64,000 bases of DNA from Zhouia amylolytica. GTDB lineage: Bacteria; Bacteroidota; Bacteroidia; Flavobacteriales; Flavobacteriaceae. The stretch lies in contig NZ_FPAG01000007.1 in assembly GCF_900116365.1 (NCBI RefSeq), positions 124,001-188,000 on the forward strand. Reading direction: 5' to 3'. The translations under genes were made by a program, and so were the position numbers. Positions 55,191-63,454 of this stretch are shown here, piece after piece; positions within the stretch are counted from its first letter, which is position 1; each line of letters opens with the position of its first letter. The notes beneath the pieces are model-generated. The model made no database searches, had not been told where the DNA came from, and was given only the letters and a program-made list of their open reading frames with translations.

Positions 55191-57362
55191 TCATTTCTTT
55201 GCTTCAACAAGTTCTAATTGATCTAATGCTACACTGGTAGTAAAAATACCATAATTTACAATGGCCTTATTTTTCTCTATAGTGTCTATGCTACCGATTG
55301 CCTTCCCGTCCAGAAGCCTAACACGGTCTCCAATTTTAAGAATAGGTTTAGGTTTGTTAACCTCCTTGTCTAAATTCTTCTTTTTCTCTACATTTTTCTT
55401 TTTTCGAATAACGGCAACCTCTTTCTGAACCTCTTTTTCTACGGTTTGCTTCTTAACCTTAATTTCTTGCTTTTCCTTTTTTGTTTGATGTTTTCGCTTA
55501 GAGTTTTCTGTTTCAACAATTCTCAAAAATTCGGAAATTAGCGGACGTTTCTTTTTGTTATAAAAATACTTTTCAGCAATATCATTTACCTTATTTCCTA
55601 AATAAATCATGCGCTGGTTATGATCGTACAACTGCTGATAGCTTTCTAGTTTATTTTTTATTTTACTGTTAAGTTCATCCAGTCTCCTTGCCTCCTCACG
55701 GGCCTTAACTTCTTCTTCTTTTAATTGTGAAGAGGTTTTGGACATCTGACGATGTTCTTTTTGAAGCTTTGCAATCGTTCTGTCAAATCGAACCTTTCCG
55801 CGTTCAATTTTTTTCTTCGCCCTATTAATTAAGCTATAAGGGATCCCGTTTTTTTGAGCTACCTCAAATGTGAATGAACTCCCGGGCTGACCGACAACAA
55901 GTTTAAAAACAGGCTCTAAAGTGTTGTTATCAAACATCATGTTCGCGTTAGTAGTGTAAGGAAGTTCATCAGCCAACATTTTAAGGTTTGCATAATGAGT
56001 TGTAATAATACCAAAAGCGTCACGGTGATAAAATTCCTCGAGAAAGGTTTCTGCCAGAGCACCACCCAATTCGGGGTCACTACCGGTGCCAAATTCATCG
56101 ATTAAAAATAAAGTTTGATCATTACACTTCTTTAAAAAGTAATTCATGTTCTTTAATCGGTAGCTGTAGGTGCTCAAATGATTTTCAATAGACTGATTGT
56201 CTCCTATATCCGTTAAAACCCTGTTGAATAAGCACATTTTACTTCTTGGATGAATAGAAACCAACATTCCACTCTGAAGCATTACCTGAAGTAATCCGAC
56301 AGTTTTAAGAGTGATACTTTTCCCCCCGGCATTAGGCCCGGAAATAACAATGATTCTATTTTCTTTATGAAGTGAAATAGATTGAGGATATGTCTTTTCA
56401 CCCTTTCTTTTATTAGTTAGGTATAAAAGTGGATGATAGGCATCAATCAGTTCCATTTCTTTATGCCCGACAATTTCAGGTAATATTCCATTTACGTCTG
56501 ATGCATATTTAGCCTTGGCTGATACGACATCAATTAAGGTTAAATATGTTTGATAATCTTGTAAAAGGGGAATATAGGGACGAAGAAAATCGGTTAAACC
56601 TTTTAGAATACGATTTATTTCTTCTTTCTCATCATATTCCAAATTATTTAATTCTCTGTTGTATCTGAAAGTCTCTTCCGGTTCAATATAAACAATACTC
56701 CCTGTTTTACTGCTCCCTAGAACACTTCCTTTGACTTTACGACGATACATGGCTTTTACCGCTAAAACTCGTCGGTTTTCAACCACTGATTCTTTGATAT
56801 CATCTAAATAACCGGAGGCAATATAACTACTCAGAGCTCTGGAGAAGCTTTGATTTATTTTACTTTTCACCTCGTTTAACTGTCTTCGGATGTATTTTAA
56901 ATCGGGAGATGCATCATCTTTAATCTCGCCAAAACGATCAATGACCTTTTCTGTTTCCTCAATAATTTCCTTTGTAAATTCAATTTGTTGAGAAGTCCTA
57001 AAAAGGGTAGGATAGTAGTCATGGAACTTTTTAAAAAAAGTGATATGAGTATTTACAGTACCTGAAATAGCACCTATTTTTCTAAACCCTTTAATTTCAA
57101 TAACCGTATTCTCGATATTTAATAACTTGATTTCAGGCGAAATATCTTCAAATCCATGATTAGGGATTTGATTATTGTTATCAAACGATGATAGATACTC
57201 ATTGGTGAGATTTAAAGCTTCTATCATCTTGTCCCTCTTTGAAAAAGGCTTAATCTCTAAAGCAGCTTCTTTTCCTAATTCAGTAGTACACCTGTCGGCA
57301 ACTTGATTTAGGACGGTTGAAAACTCTAAATCTTGTAATGTTTTGTCGTGAATCTTATTCAT
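55191..57362 (-). CDS. MutS2-type protein lacking the Smr domain
   Basis: 723 residues from the ATG at 57360-57362 (MNKIHDKTLQDLEFSTVL, the usual family start; a Met nine codons earlier is possible). MutS-like lever and clamp regions (about 40-310) precede the ATPase, with Walker A GPNAGGKS near residue 340 and Walker B LFLIDEFGTGSDP near 420. A coiled, Lys/Glu-rich stretch (about 515-665) and a short KOW-like beta domain (IGDRVRLLDGKAIGSIDTI) end the protein; there is no C-terminal Smr nuclease. In Bacillus, MutS2 ends in Smr and acts on stalled ribosomes or recombination intermediates. Confidence 0.88.
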   Translation of the reverse strand: MNKIHDKTLQDLEFSTVLNQVADRCTTELGKEAALEIKPFSKRDKMIEALNLTNEYLSSFDNNNQIPNHGFEDISPEIKLLNIENTVIEIKGFRKIGAISGTVNTHITFFKKFHDYYPTLFRTSQQIEFTKEIIEETEKVIDRFGEIKDDASPDLKYIRRQLNEVKSKINQSFSRALSSYIASGYLDDIKESVVENRRVLAVKAMYRRKVKGSVLGSSKTGSIVYIEPEETFRYNRELNNLEYDEKEEINRILKGLTDFLRPYIPLLQDYQTYLTLIDVVSAKAKYASDVNGILPEIVGHKEMELIDAYHPLLYLTNKRKGEKTYPQSISLHKENRIIVISGPNAGGKSITLKTVGLLQVMLQSGMLVSIHPRSKMCLFNRVLTDIGDNQSIENHLSTYSYRLKNMNYFLKKCNDQTLFLIDEFGTGSDPELGGALAETFLEEFYHRDAFGIITTHYANLKMLADELPYTTNANMMFDNNTLEPVFKLVVGQPGSSFTFEVAQKNGIPYSLINRAKKKIERGKVRFDRTIAKLQKEHRQMSKTSSQLKEEEVKAREEARRLDELNSKIKNKLESYQQLYDHNQRMIYLGNKVNDIAEKYFYNKKKRPLISEFLRIVETENSKRKHQTKKEKQEIKVKKQTVEKEVQKEVAVIRKKKNVEKKKNLDKEVNKPKPILKIGDRVRLLDGKAIGSIDTIEKNKAIVNYGIFTTSVALDQLELVEAKK

Positions 57363-57475
57363 AGCAATATATACCTCATTTAAGGCCATACAAAATTAAG
57401 TATTTCATTAGAATGCCAATGGAGTTAGACTCATAGTTTAAAAAGATAATATTATTTTAGTCACAGAATAATTTG

Positions 57476-58147
57476 ATGAGAATGAATGCATATATACATC
57501 CCGATTGGGAATCAATTTTAAAATCAGAGTTCAATAAACCCTATTTTGACGAGTTAACTGAATTTGTGAACGCTGAATATCAGGAGAATACCTGTTACCC
57601 TGAAAGAACCAAAATTTTTGCAGCATTCAATCATTGTCACTTTAATGACCTTAAGGTGGTTATAATCGGACAAGATCCTTATCACGGTCCTGGCCAGGCA
57701 AATGGTCTTTGTTTCTCGGTCAATCCAGGGATGGCGCATCCACCGTCGTTAGTTAACATTTTTAAGGAAGTGAATGATGATCTTGGAATTCCTTATCCTG
57801 TTAGTGGTAATTTAGAACGATGGGCAGATCAGGGAGTTATGCTACTTAATGCAACATTATCCGTAAGAGCTAATCGGGCAGGTAGTCATCAAAAAAGGGG
57901 ATGGGAAACGTTTACGGATGCTGTTATTCGATCCATTTCAGAACAAAAAGAAGATGTGGTCTTTCTTCTGTGGGGTGGATATGCGAAAAAAAAGAGTAAG
58001 CTCATAGACAAGTCTAAACATAAAATATTAACCTCCGGACATCCCTCACCTTTAAGTGCAAACCGTGGTTATTGGTTTGGAAACAAGCATTTTAGCGCTT
58101 GCAACACCTATCTTAAAGAAGCAGGAAAAGAACCTGTTAACTGGTAG
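57476..58147 (+). CDS. ung: Uracil-DNA glycosylase
   Basis: 223 residues from the ATG at 57476 (a TTG three bases earlier is not needed). The active site GQDPYHG has its Asp at D67, and GQANGLCFSV follows; the uracil-binding HPSPLSANRGY with its catalytic His closes the protein. The enzyme removes uracil from DNA at the start of base excision repair. Divergent from mutS2, so both may be read from the 110-base gap between them. Confidence 0.95.
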   Translation: MRMNAYIHPDWESILKSEFNKPYFDELTEFVNAEYQENTCYPERTKIFAAFNHCHFNDLKVVIIGQDPYHGPGQANGLCFSVNPGMAHPPSLVNIFKEVNDDLGIPYPVSGNLERWADQGVMLLNATLSVRANRAGSHQKRGWETFTDAVIRSISEQKEDVVFLLWGGYAKKKSKLIDKSKHKILTSGHPSPLSANRGYWFGNKHFSACNTYLKEAGKEPVNW

Positions 58148-58207
58148 ATTATTAGTCTACTTATATTATTTTAGTATATTTACAATCGATTGTATTACCA
58201 ACCAATA

Positions 58208-60313
58208 ATGAATAATCCTAATATGAGATTCTGGTTAATTTGCCTCTTAATAATAAGCTTCAACAAAATATATGGTCAAACTGATTTTGATAAGATCATA
58301 GAAAACATCCAAAAAGAGGAGCATACTAAAATTAAGGATGTTCTAAAATTAGATGATAGTGTAGCAGTTATTATCGGAAATCAAGAAAATAATGGTTCCT
58401 GGGATAATATAGATTACTCGATAACACATCGTACTTTATGGGAACCCTTACAACATTTAAGATACTTGAATCAGTTATCCTTGGGTTATACGTATCCCAA
58501 AAGTAAATTTTATCTAAATGAGGCAGTTTTCCATGCATTGAGAAACGGACTGAAATATTGGAATGAAAGAGATCCTAAAAGTAATAACTGGTGGTTCAAC
58601 AAAATAGCTGCTCCACAGCAACTAGGAGCTATTTTAATCTTGTTAGAGCATGGGAATAATGAATTAAATCCAGAGTTGGAAAAGCGATTGATCAAACAAA
58701 TGCATCGTGGGGATCCAGAAAAATGGACAGGAGCCAATAAATTAGATATTGCACTTCATTATATTTACAGGGGTTGTTTGTTAAGAGACCATAACGTTTT
58801 AAAAAAAGGGGTAGATGAAAGTTTCTATCCTATAAAATTTACTACCGAAGAAGGCCTTCAACATGATTACTCGTATCAACAACACGGGCCTCAACTTTAC
58901 ATAGGAGGCTATGGTACCGTTTTTGTTCAAAATGAAGTTTTAGTTGCTACCTATCTTAAAGGGACCTCTTATGCCTTAACAGGGGAGAAATTAAAATTAT
59001 TATCCAAATTTATATTAAATACCTATGTGGAAACCCTGCATGGTGGTTATATGGATTATAGCGTAAACGGCAGGGGTATTAGTCGTGAAAACCGATTACA
59101 TGATAAAGACATTGTAAAGACACTTGAAAAATTAAAATTTATAGATCCCTCCAGAGGTAAGACTTATGATAGAGCCATAGCCAAAATTAATAAAGTCGAT
59201 TATAAATCAAAGTTACCTAAGAATCAAAATTATCATTTTTGGAGATCTGATTTTACCATTCATAAAAACAACAATTATAGTTTTTCCGTTAGGACTTCCT
59301 CCAACAGAACTTCTAAGACAGAAAATGGTAATAAAGAAAACCTAAAAGGATACTTCTTATCTGATGGAGCAACAAACATAAGGGTTAGAGGAGATGAATA
59401 TTATAATATATTCCCTGTTTGGGATTGGAATAAAATTCCTGGAGTAACCGCTCCGTTGGTTAGCGAAATACCTGTTCGTAAGGCGTGGCAGATTCTTGGA
59501 AATTCAACTTTCACCGGTGGGGTTTCCAATAATGTTTTCGGAATGCATATGTATTGGCTAAAAGATTATGGCGTTCATGCAAAAAAAGCTTGGTTCTTTT
59601 TTGATGATGAAATTGTTTGTCTCGGATCGAATATACGTTCATATACCACGAATCCCATTCTTACAACTATCGACCAAACCAATTTAGGAGACAATTTCAA
59701 GGTCTTTAAAAAAGAAAAAAGCGAACATATTGAGTGGATTATAAACAACGAAACCACCTATCTCTTTCCCAGAAAAAATGAATTGCAATATACTGCCGGA
59801 GTACAAAAAGGGAGCTGGTATGAAATTAATAATACCCAATCATCACATCAAGTTTCGAAAAAGGTCATGACAGCCTGGTTCGATCATGGAATTAAACCAG
59901 GTAACGCTTCGTATGAATATATAGTGGTTCCAGGAATCAGTAATGAAGCTCAGTTAAAAGATTACAACCAAAAAGATATTGAGGTACTGTATAACGAGGC
60001 TTCCATACAAGCCGCAAAGAGCAACCAGCTTAGTTTATTACAAATGATCTTTTATGAAGCGGGAACCTTTCAACATGAAGGCATTAAAATTAGAGTCGAT
60101 GCACCATGTGCACTTATGCTGAATTATAAAGACCCGGGGAATCCTGAGGTATACATCTCAGATCCTTCTCAAACTCGTAATAAAATACAACTCGACATTA
60201 AGATCAAAAAAGCTAATTATCATTTAATCAGAACCTGCAACATGCCTGGCGGACCTTATGCCGGATCTAGCCTTAAGGTTGATGTTGAAGGAAATATACC
60301 TGTGAAAAAATAG
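58208..60313 (+). CDS. Family 8 polysaccharide lyase (chondroitin/hyaluronate/alginate or xanthan type)
   Basis: 701 residues from the ATG at 58208; the N terminus has a signal peptide (MRFWLICLLIISFNKIYGQ). The catalytic set of PL8 is visible: N177 in TGANKLD, H226 and Y235 in YQQHGPQLYIGGYG, R289 and R293 in NGRGISRENR. Spacing H-to-Y (9) and R-to-R (4) equals that of chondroitinase AC. The helical toroid covers roughly 30-340 and beta sandwiches the rest. It splits uronic-acid-containing polysaccharide by elimination outside the cell or in the periplasm. Exact substrate not predictable; no SusCD pair or sulfatase is next to it. Confidence 0.9.
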   Translation: MNNPNMRFWLICLLIISFNKIYGQTDFDKIIENIQKEEHTKIKDVLKLDDSVAVIIGNQENNGSWDNIDYSITHRTLWEPLQHLRYLNQLSLGYTYPKSKFYLNEAVFHALRNGLKYWNERDPKSNNWWFNKIAAPQQLGAILILLEHGNNELNPELEKRLIKQMHRGDPEKWTGANKLDIALHYIYRGCLLRDHNVLKKGVDESFYPIKFTTEEGLQHDYSYQQHGPQLYIGGYGTVFVQNEVLVATYLKGTSYALTGEKLKLLSKFILNTYVETLHGGYMDYSVNGRGISRENRLHDKDIVKTLEKLKFIDPSRGKTYDRAIAKINKVDYKSKLPKNQNYHFWRSDFTIHKNNNYSFSVRTSSNRTSKTENGNKENLKGYFLSDGATNIRVRGDEYYNIFPVWDWNKIPGVTAPLVSEIPVRKAWQILGNSTFTGGVSNNVFGMHMYWLKDYGVHAKKAWFFFDDEIVCLGSNIRSYTTNPILTTIDQTNLGDNFKVFKKEKSEHIEWIINNETTYLFPRKNELQYTAGVQKGSWYEINNTQSSHQVSKKVMTAWFDHGIKPGNASYEYIVVPGISNEAQLKDYNQKDIEVLYNEASIQAAKSNQLSLLQMIFYEAGTFQHEGIKIRVDAPCALMLNYKDPGNPEVYISDPSQTRNKIQLDIKIKKANYHLIRTCNMPGGPYAGSSLKVDVEGNIPVKK

Positions 60314-60318
60314 TTGTT

Positions 60319-61164
60319 TTAAAAGGTTAATTTCTTAAATGGAAGCTTGTCGTTAATTAAATTTAATTCTAAAAGTTGATGCTGCACTTTGTCAATCATA
60401 GCCTCCGATATCTGAGATTGACTCCACTGCGTGATGGATAACCACTTTTGAATATCGGTCAATTGTTGATTATATCGATTGGCAATAGTTCGGTCAATAC
60501 TAGGTATATCTTTAAATTCAGTAGTATAAGAATTTATAACTTCCAGGATATGATTAACGATGTTATGGTTTTCTTTATTGAACTGATCGCTAACCGCTAT
60601 AACAAAACATGGCCATGGAGTAGGGCAGTCCCCAACTCTGTTAAAGATTCCTTCATCAACAATAGGCTTTGTCGTAAAATGTTCCCACATAAAATAATCG
60701 GCAGTCCCATTAGTTAAAGCCTCGATGGCCCCATTTAAATTGTTGATCACTTCGAACTGTAACTCATCAACATTCCAACCTTGATTCTTTGCATTTACAT
60801 AGGCCATTAAATGACTTCCGCTACCATATCTTGAAATCGCAACTTTACCTTTTTCAAGATCATTCAATGAATTAAAAGCAGATTTGGAACCAACATGTAT
60901 TCCCCATAATAGCGGACTTTCAATGTATTTTTGGATTATTTTAGATGGGTTTCCTTCGGTTATATCCTTTATGATTCCTTCGGTAAGTATGATGGCTATA
61001 TCGGTATCCCCATTGCGAAGCATCTGACACATTCGTCCAGTTCCCTCAGGAACCTCATTCCATACTAAATCAATACCTCTATCTTCAAACGCACCTTCTT
61101 CAATGGCTAAATGCCAAGGCAGGTTAAAATGTTCCGGAACTCCGGCTATATTTACTTTTATCAT
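60319..61164 (-). CDS. Substrate-binding-fold protein without signal peptide
   Basis: 281 residues. The start (MIKVNIAGVPEHFNLPWHLAIEEGAF) and DLVWNEVPEGTGRMCQMLRNGDTDIAIILTEG match the NMT1/SsuA-type periplasmic-binding fold used by nitrate, taurine and thiamine-precursor transporters. There is no signal peptide or lipobox, and no permease or ATPase gene is near, so it is likely a cytoplasmic protein using this fold as an enzyme or sensor, as known for MqnA and THI5. It overlaps the nucleoside phosphorylase gene by one base (TAATG) and is translated with it. Confidence 0.75.
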   Translation of the reverse strand: MIKVNIAGVPEHFNLPWHLAIEEGAFEDRGIDLVWNEVPEGTGRMCQMLRNGDTDIAIILTEGIIKDITEGNPSKIIQKYIESPLLWGIHVGSKSAFNSLNDLEKGKVAISRYGSGSHLMAYVNAKNQGWNVDELQFEVINNLNGAIEALTNGTADYFMWEHFTTKPIVDEGIFNRVGDCPTPWPCFVIAVSDQFNKENHNIVNHILEVINSYTTEFKDIPSIDRTIANRYNQQLTDIQKWLSITQWSQSQISEAMIDKVQHQLLELNLINDKLPFKKLTF

Positions 61165-62033
61165 TAATTTGTTAATTTTTCCAGGGTATACTTTATGAGG
61201 TTATCCACAGAAGTTTTTGGGTCTTTCGAAAAAGTACCATTCGGACGGTTAGCAATAATACAGTTCATAGATGCTGCTCGATGCCCCAGTAATTTAGCTA
61301 AACCATAAATACCGGCAGTTTCCATTTCTAAATTGGTGACTTTTAGCCCTCGATATTCAAAAGAAGCCAATTTATCATTTAAATCGGCATCACTTAGGGG
61401 TAGTCTCAAAACACGACCCTGTGGACCGTAGAAACCGACATTAGTCCCCGTCATACCTAAATAAAGTTGATCCGAATTTAATAAATCGCCCAAGGCACTA
61501 TTATATCCTACGATATAGGGAGTAGATTTATGTTTACTCCATAAAGTATGCTTTATAAAATCTTCTTGTAATGCCTGATGTTGAATATCTTTGCTTAGAT
61601 AATAATGAAGTAAACTATCAAAACCAATAGCATATTCACTCAATAAAAACGAATCTACAGGGATATCCGGTTGTAATGAACCTGAGGTCCCTATTCTAAT
61701 GATATCTATAGACTTTAAATGATTCTTGATTTGCCTGTTCTTAAGATCAATATTTACTAAAGCATCTAATTCGTTTAATACAATATCTATATTATCTGTC
61801 CCTATTCCCGTTGAAATAACACTTAAACGCTTACCATTTAATTCGCCGGTATGAGTAACGAATTCTCGCTTTCCTTTTTTTATTTCAATACGATCAAAAT
61901 ACCGGGAAACACTTGTTACACGATCAGGATCTCCAACAGTAATTACAGTATCTGCAATATCCTCAGGCAGGAGGTTCAGATGATAAATACTACCATCCGG
62001 ATTTAGTATTAATTCTGAAGGTTCTAGACTCAC
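61164..62033 (-). CDS. Nucleoside phosphorylase, uridine phosphorylase-like
   Basis: 289 residues with a GTG start at 62031-62033: the codon before it is an in-frame TAA, and no ATG lies nearby. MSLEPSELILNPDGSIYHLNLLPEDIA is a conserved start in Bacteroidota members. Phosphate and sugar site blocks are VGDPDRVTSVS (near 34), STGIGTDNIDIVLNEL (near 76) and IIRIGTSGSLQPDIP (near 111), and NLEMETAGIYGLAKLLGH carries the ribose-binding Glu near 230. It cleaves a nucleoside to base and ribose-1-phosphate. It is followed by the signal-less substrate-binding-fold protein. Confidence 0.88.
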   Translation of the reverse strand: MSLEPSELILNPDGSIYHLNLLPEDIADTVITVGDPDRVTSVSRYFDRIEIKKGKREFVTHTGELNGKRLSVISTGIGTDNIDIVLNELDALVNIDLKNRQIKNHLKSIDIIRIGTSGSLQPDIPVDSFLLSEYAIGFDSLLHYYLSKDIQHQALQEDFIKHTLWSKHKSTPYIVGYNSALGDLLNSDQLYLGMTGTNVGFYGPQGRVLRLPLSDADLNDKLASFEYRGLKVTNLEMETAGIYGLAKLLGHRAASMNCIIANRPNGTFSKDPKTSVDNLIKYTLEKLTN

Positions 62034-62055
62034 TTAGAATAATTTTAAAAGGACA

Positions 62056-62988
62056 CTATAACTTTAATAGTTTATTAGTTTCGGTATGGTAAAGAAAAGA
62101 ATATTTTGGGGCACCACCTAAATAAACATTTTCATCTTTAATACTTCCATAATAGTTGGTAATGTTGTCAACCACTTCATTTCCCAATTTGGTAAGCTTA
62201 GCAGGGTGGAATGATATGAATAATGGACGTAAATTGGTTATCAGCTTTTTGTATTGCAAGTCACTAAAACCATAATAACCCTGGTCATTCAACATGTGTC
62301 TTATAAGCTCTTCTTTACTTTTAATCTTAAAATTTCTGGCAGATTGAAGGGTCTTGTTTTCAAGTTCATTAAGTCCATTTTCAACAGTAGGGAAACGATG
62401 TAAATGAGTCAGTAGGGCAGGTGTAAGGTACTTTAATTGGGAAGAATTCTGCTGAATAGCTGAATATAGTTGAATTGGGTTATCTCCGCAATACAGTTGC
62501 CAGATATAATCGGCATATTCAATATCATCTATGGTTAACCTAATTCGTTCTTTAAATAACTTTTTTAAATGATTCCCGGGAAGTTCACTTAAACCAAATA
62601 GTTTATCAGAGGCATCCTCAATTCCAGAGCAAACCAGTGAAACGGGTACACCCTTTCTGTTTTTATGCAACCAACTCAATACTGCAATCATATTTACCTG
62701 ACAAAACAGGTCGTATTCAAACCAAAGAACAATTTCTCTTTGGCTTTTTTGATTACATAATCTTCGATATTCCTTTAAAGTAAACTCAACAAAACGTTCT
62801 TTGCTTATTTTGTAAGTGTTTTTGAGATAGTCATAGCGATTTCTCCAAAAATGCTCACTTCCAACATCAGTAGTGGTTTTACCCTCACACAGCATTTCAC
62901 GCCAGGTAATAATATCACCTTGTATGCCTAGTTTTTCCAAATATGAAGTAAAGGAATCACCATTAGTTATGTGCAGTATCTTACTCAT
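62056..62988 (-). CDS. DUF1835 domain-containing protein
   Basis: 310 residues. The DUF1835 region is residues 1-120: ILHITNGDSFTSYLEK, GDIITWREMLCEGKT and EIVLWFEYDLFCQVN, as in proteins annotated this way in Bacteroidota. A helical second half (to 310) contains DDIEYADYIWQLYCGDNPIQLYSAI and GYYGFSDLQYKKLI. No catalytic residues are known. It lies 22 bases upstream of the nucleoside phosphorylase gene on the same strand, so the three genes form a probable operon. Cytoplasmic. Confidence 0.82.
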   Translation of the reverse strand: MSKILHITNGDSFTSYLEKLGIQGDIITWREMLCEGKTTTDVGSEHFWRNRYDYLKNTYKISKERFVEFTLKEYRRLCNQKSQREIVLWFEYDLFCQVNMIAVLSWLHKNRKGVPVSLVCSGIEDASDKLFGLSELPGNHLKKLFKERIRLTIDDIEYADYIWQLYCGDNPIQLYSAIQQNSSQLKYLTPALLTHLHRFPTVENGLNELENKTLQSARNFKIKSKEELIRHMLNDQGYYGFSDLQYKKLITNLRPLFISFHPAKLTKLGNEVVDNITNYYGSIKDENVYLGGAPKYSFLYHTETNKLLKL

Positions 62989-63067
62989 TAGTATAATGTT
63001 AAGGTTTGATTAAGTAATGATAAAATTATAAATTTCATATAACACACCACAACAAAAAATGTTAAGA

Positions 63068-63394
63068 TTAGCCTCCAACTCTTTTTACATTAAATCCTTT
63101 TTTCTTTAAGAAATCCATTATTTTATCACGGTAATCTCCTTGAATGAGTATTTCATCATTTTTAAAGCTCCCTCCAACGCTTAACATGGTCTTAATTTCT
63201 TTGGCAAGGGTCTTAAAATCGTTATCCGCACCATTGTATCCGGCGATTATAGTAACCGGTTTTCCCTTTCTCTTTTCATATTTACACAAAAGAGGTTCAT
63301 CCTGAAGCCAGACGTTACTTTGTTCTTCCTTTTGATCTTCCTCAGATGGCACGTGATCTGGAAATAAATTTTTTAACTGATCCTGTAAATCCAT
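63068..63394 (-). CDS. Translation initiation factor of the SUI1/eIF1 family
   Basis: 108 residues. The C-terminal 70 form a SUI1 fold: KRKGKPVTIIAGYNGADND, KTLAKEIKTMLSVGGSF and NDEILIQGDYRDKIMDFLKKKG match the YciH-type bacterial homologues of eukaryotic eIF1. The N-terminal 35 residues are acidic and probably flexible. In E. coli YciH inhibits initiation under some conditions; the flavobacterial role is not defined. Cytoplasmic. It ends about 80 bases before the DUF1835 start, so it may be in a separate unit. Confidence 0.9.
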   Translation of the reverse strand: MDLQDQLKNLFPDHVPSEEDQKEEQSNVWLQDEPLLCKYEKRKGKPVTIIAGYNGADNDFKTLAKEIKTMLSVGGSFKNDEILIQGDYRDKIMDFLKKKGFNVKRVGG

Positions 63395-63454
63395 AATCCT
63401 AAAATGAAGTTAGTTGCTGGTTTTAAAACTGTTCTTCATTCATTTTATTGTTTT

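Noticed and set aside
60319-62033. Futalosine (menaquinone) pathway genes, with the phosphorylase as MqnB and binding-fold protein as MqnA/MqnD
   Set aside because: The phosphorylase looks uridine-phosphorylase-like and no other mqn genes are present; sequence features are not specific enough. Kept only as a structural analogy.
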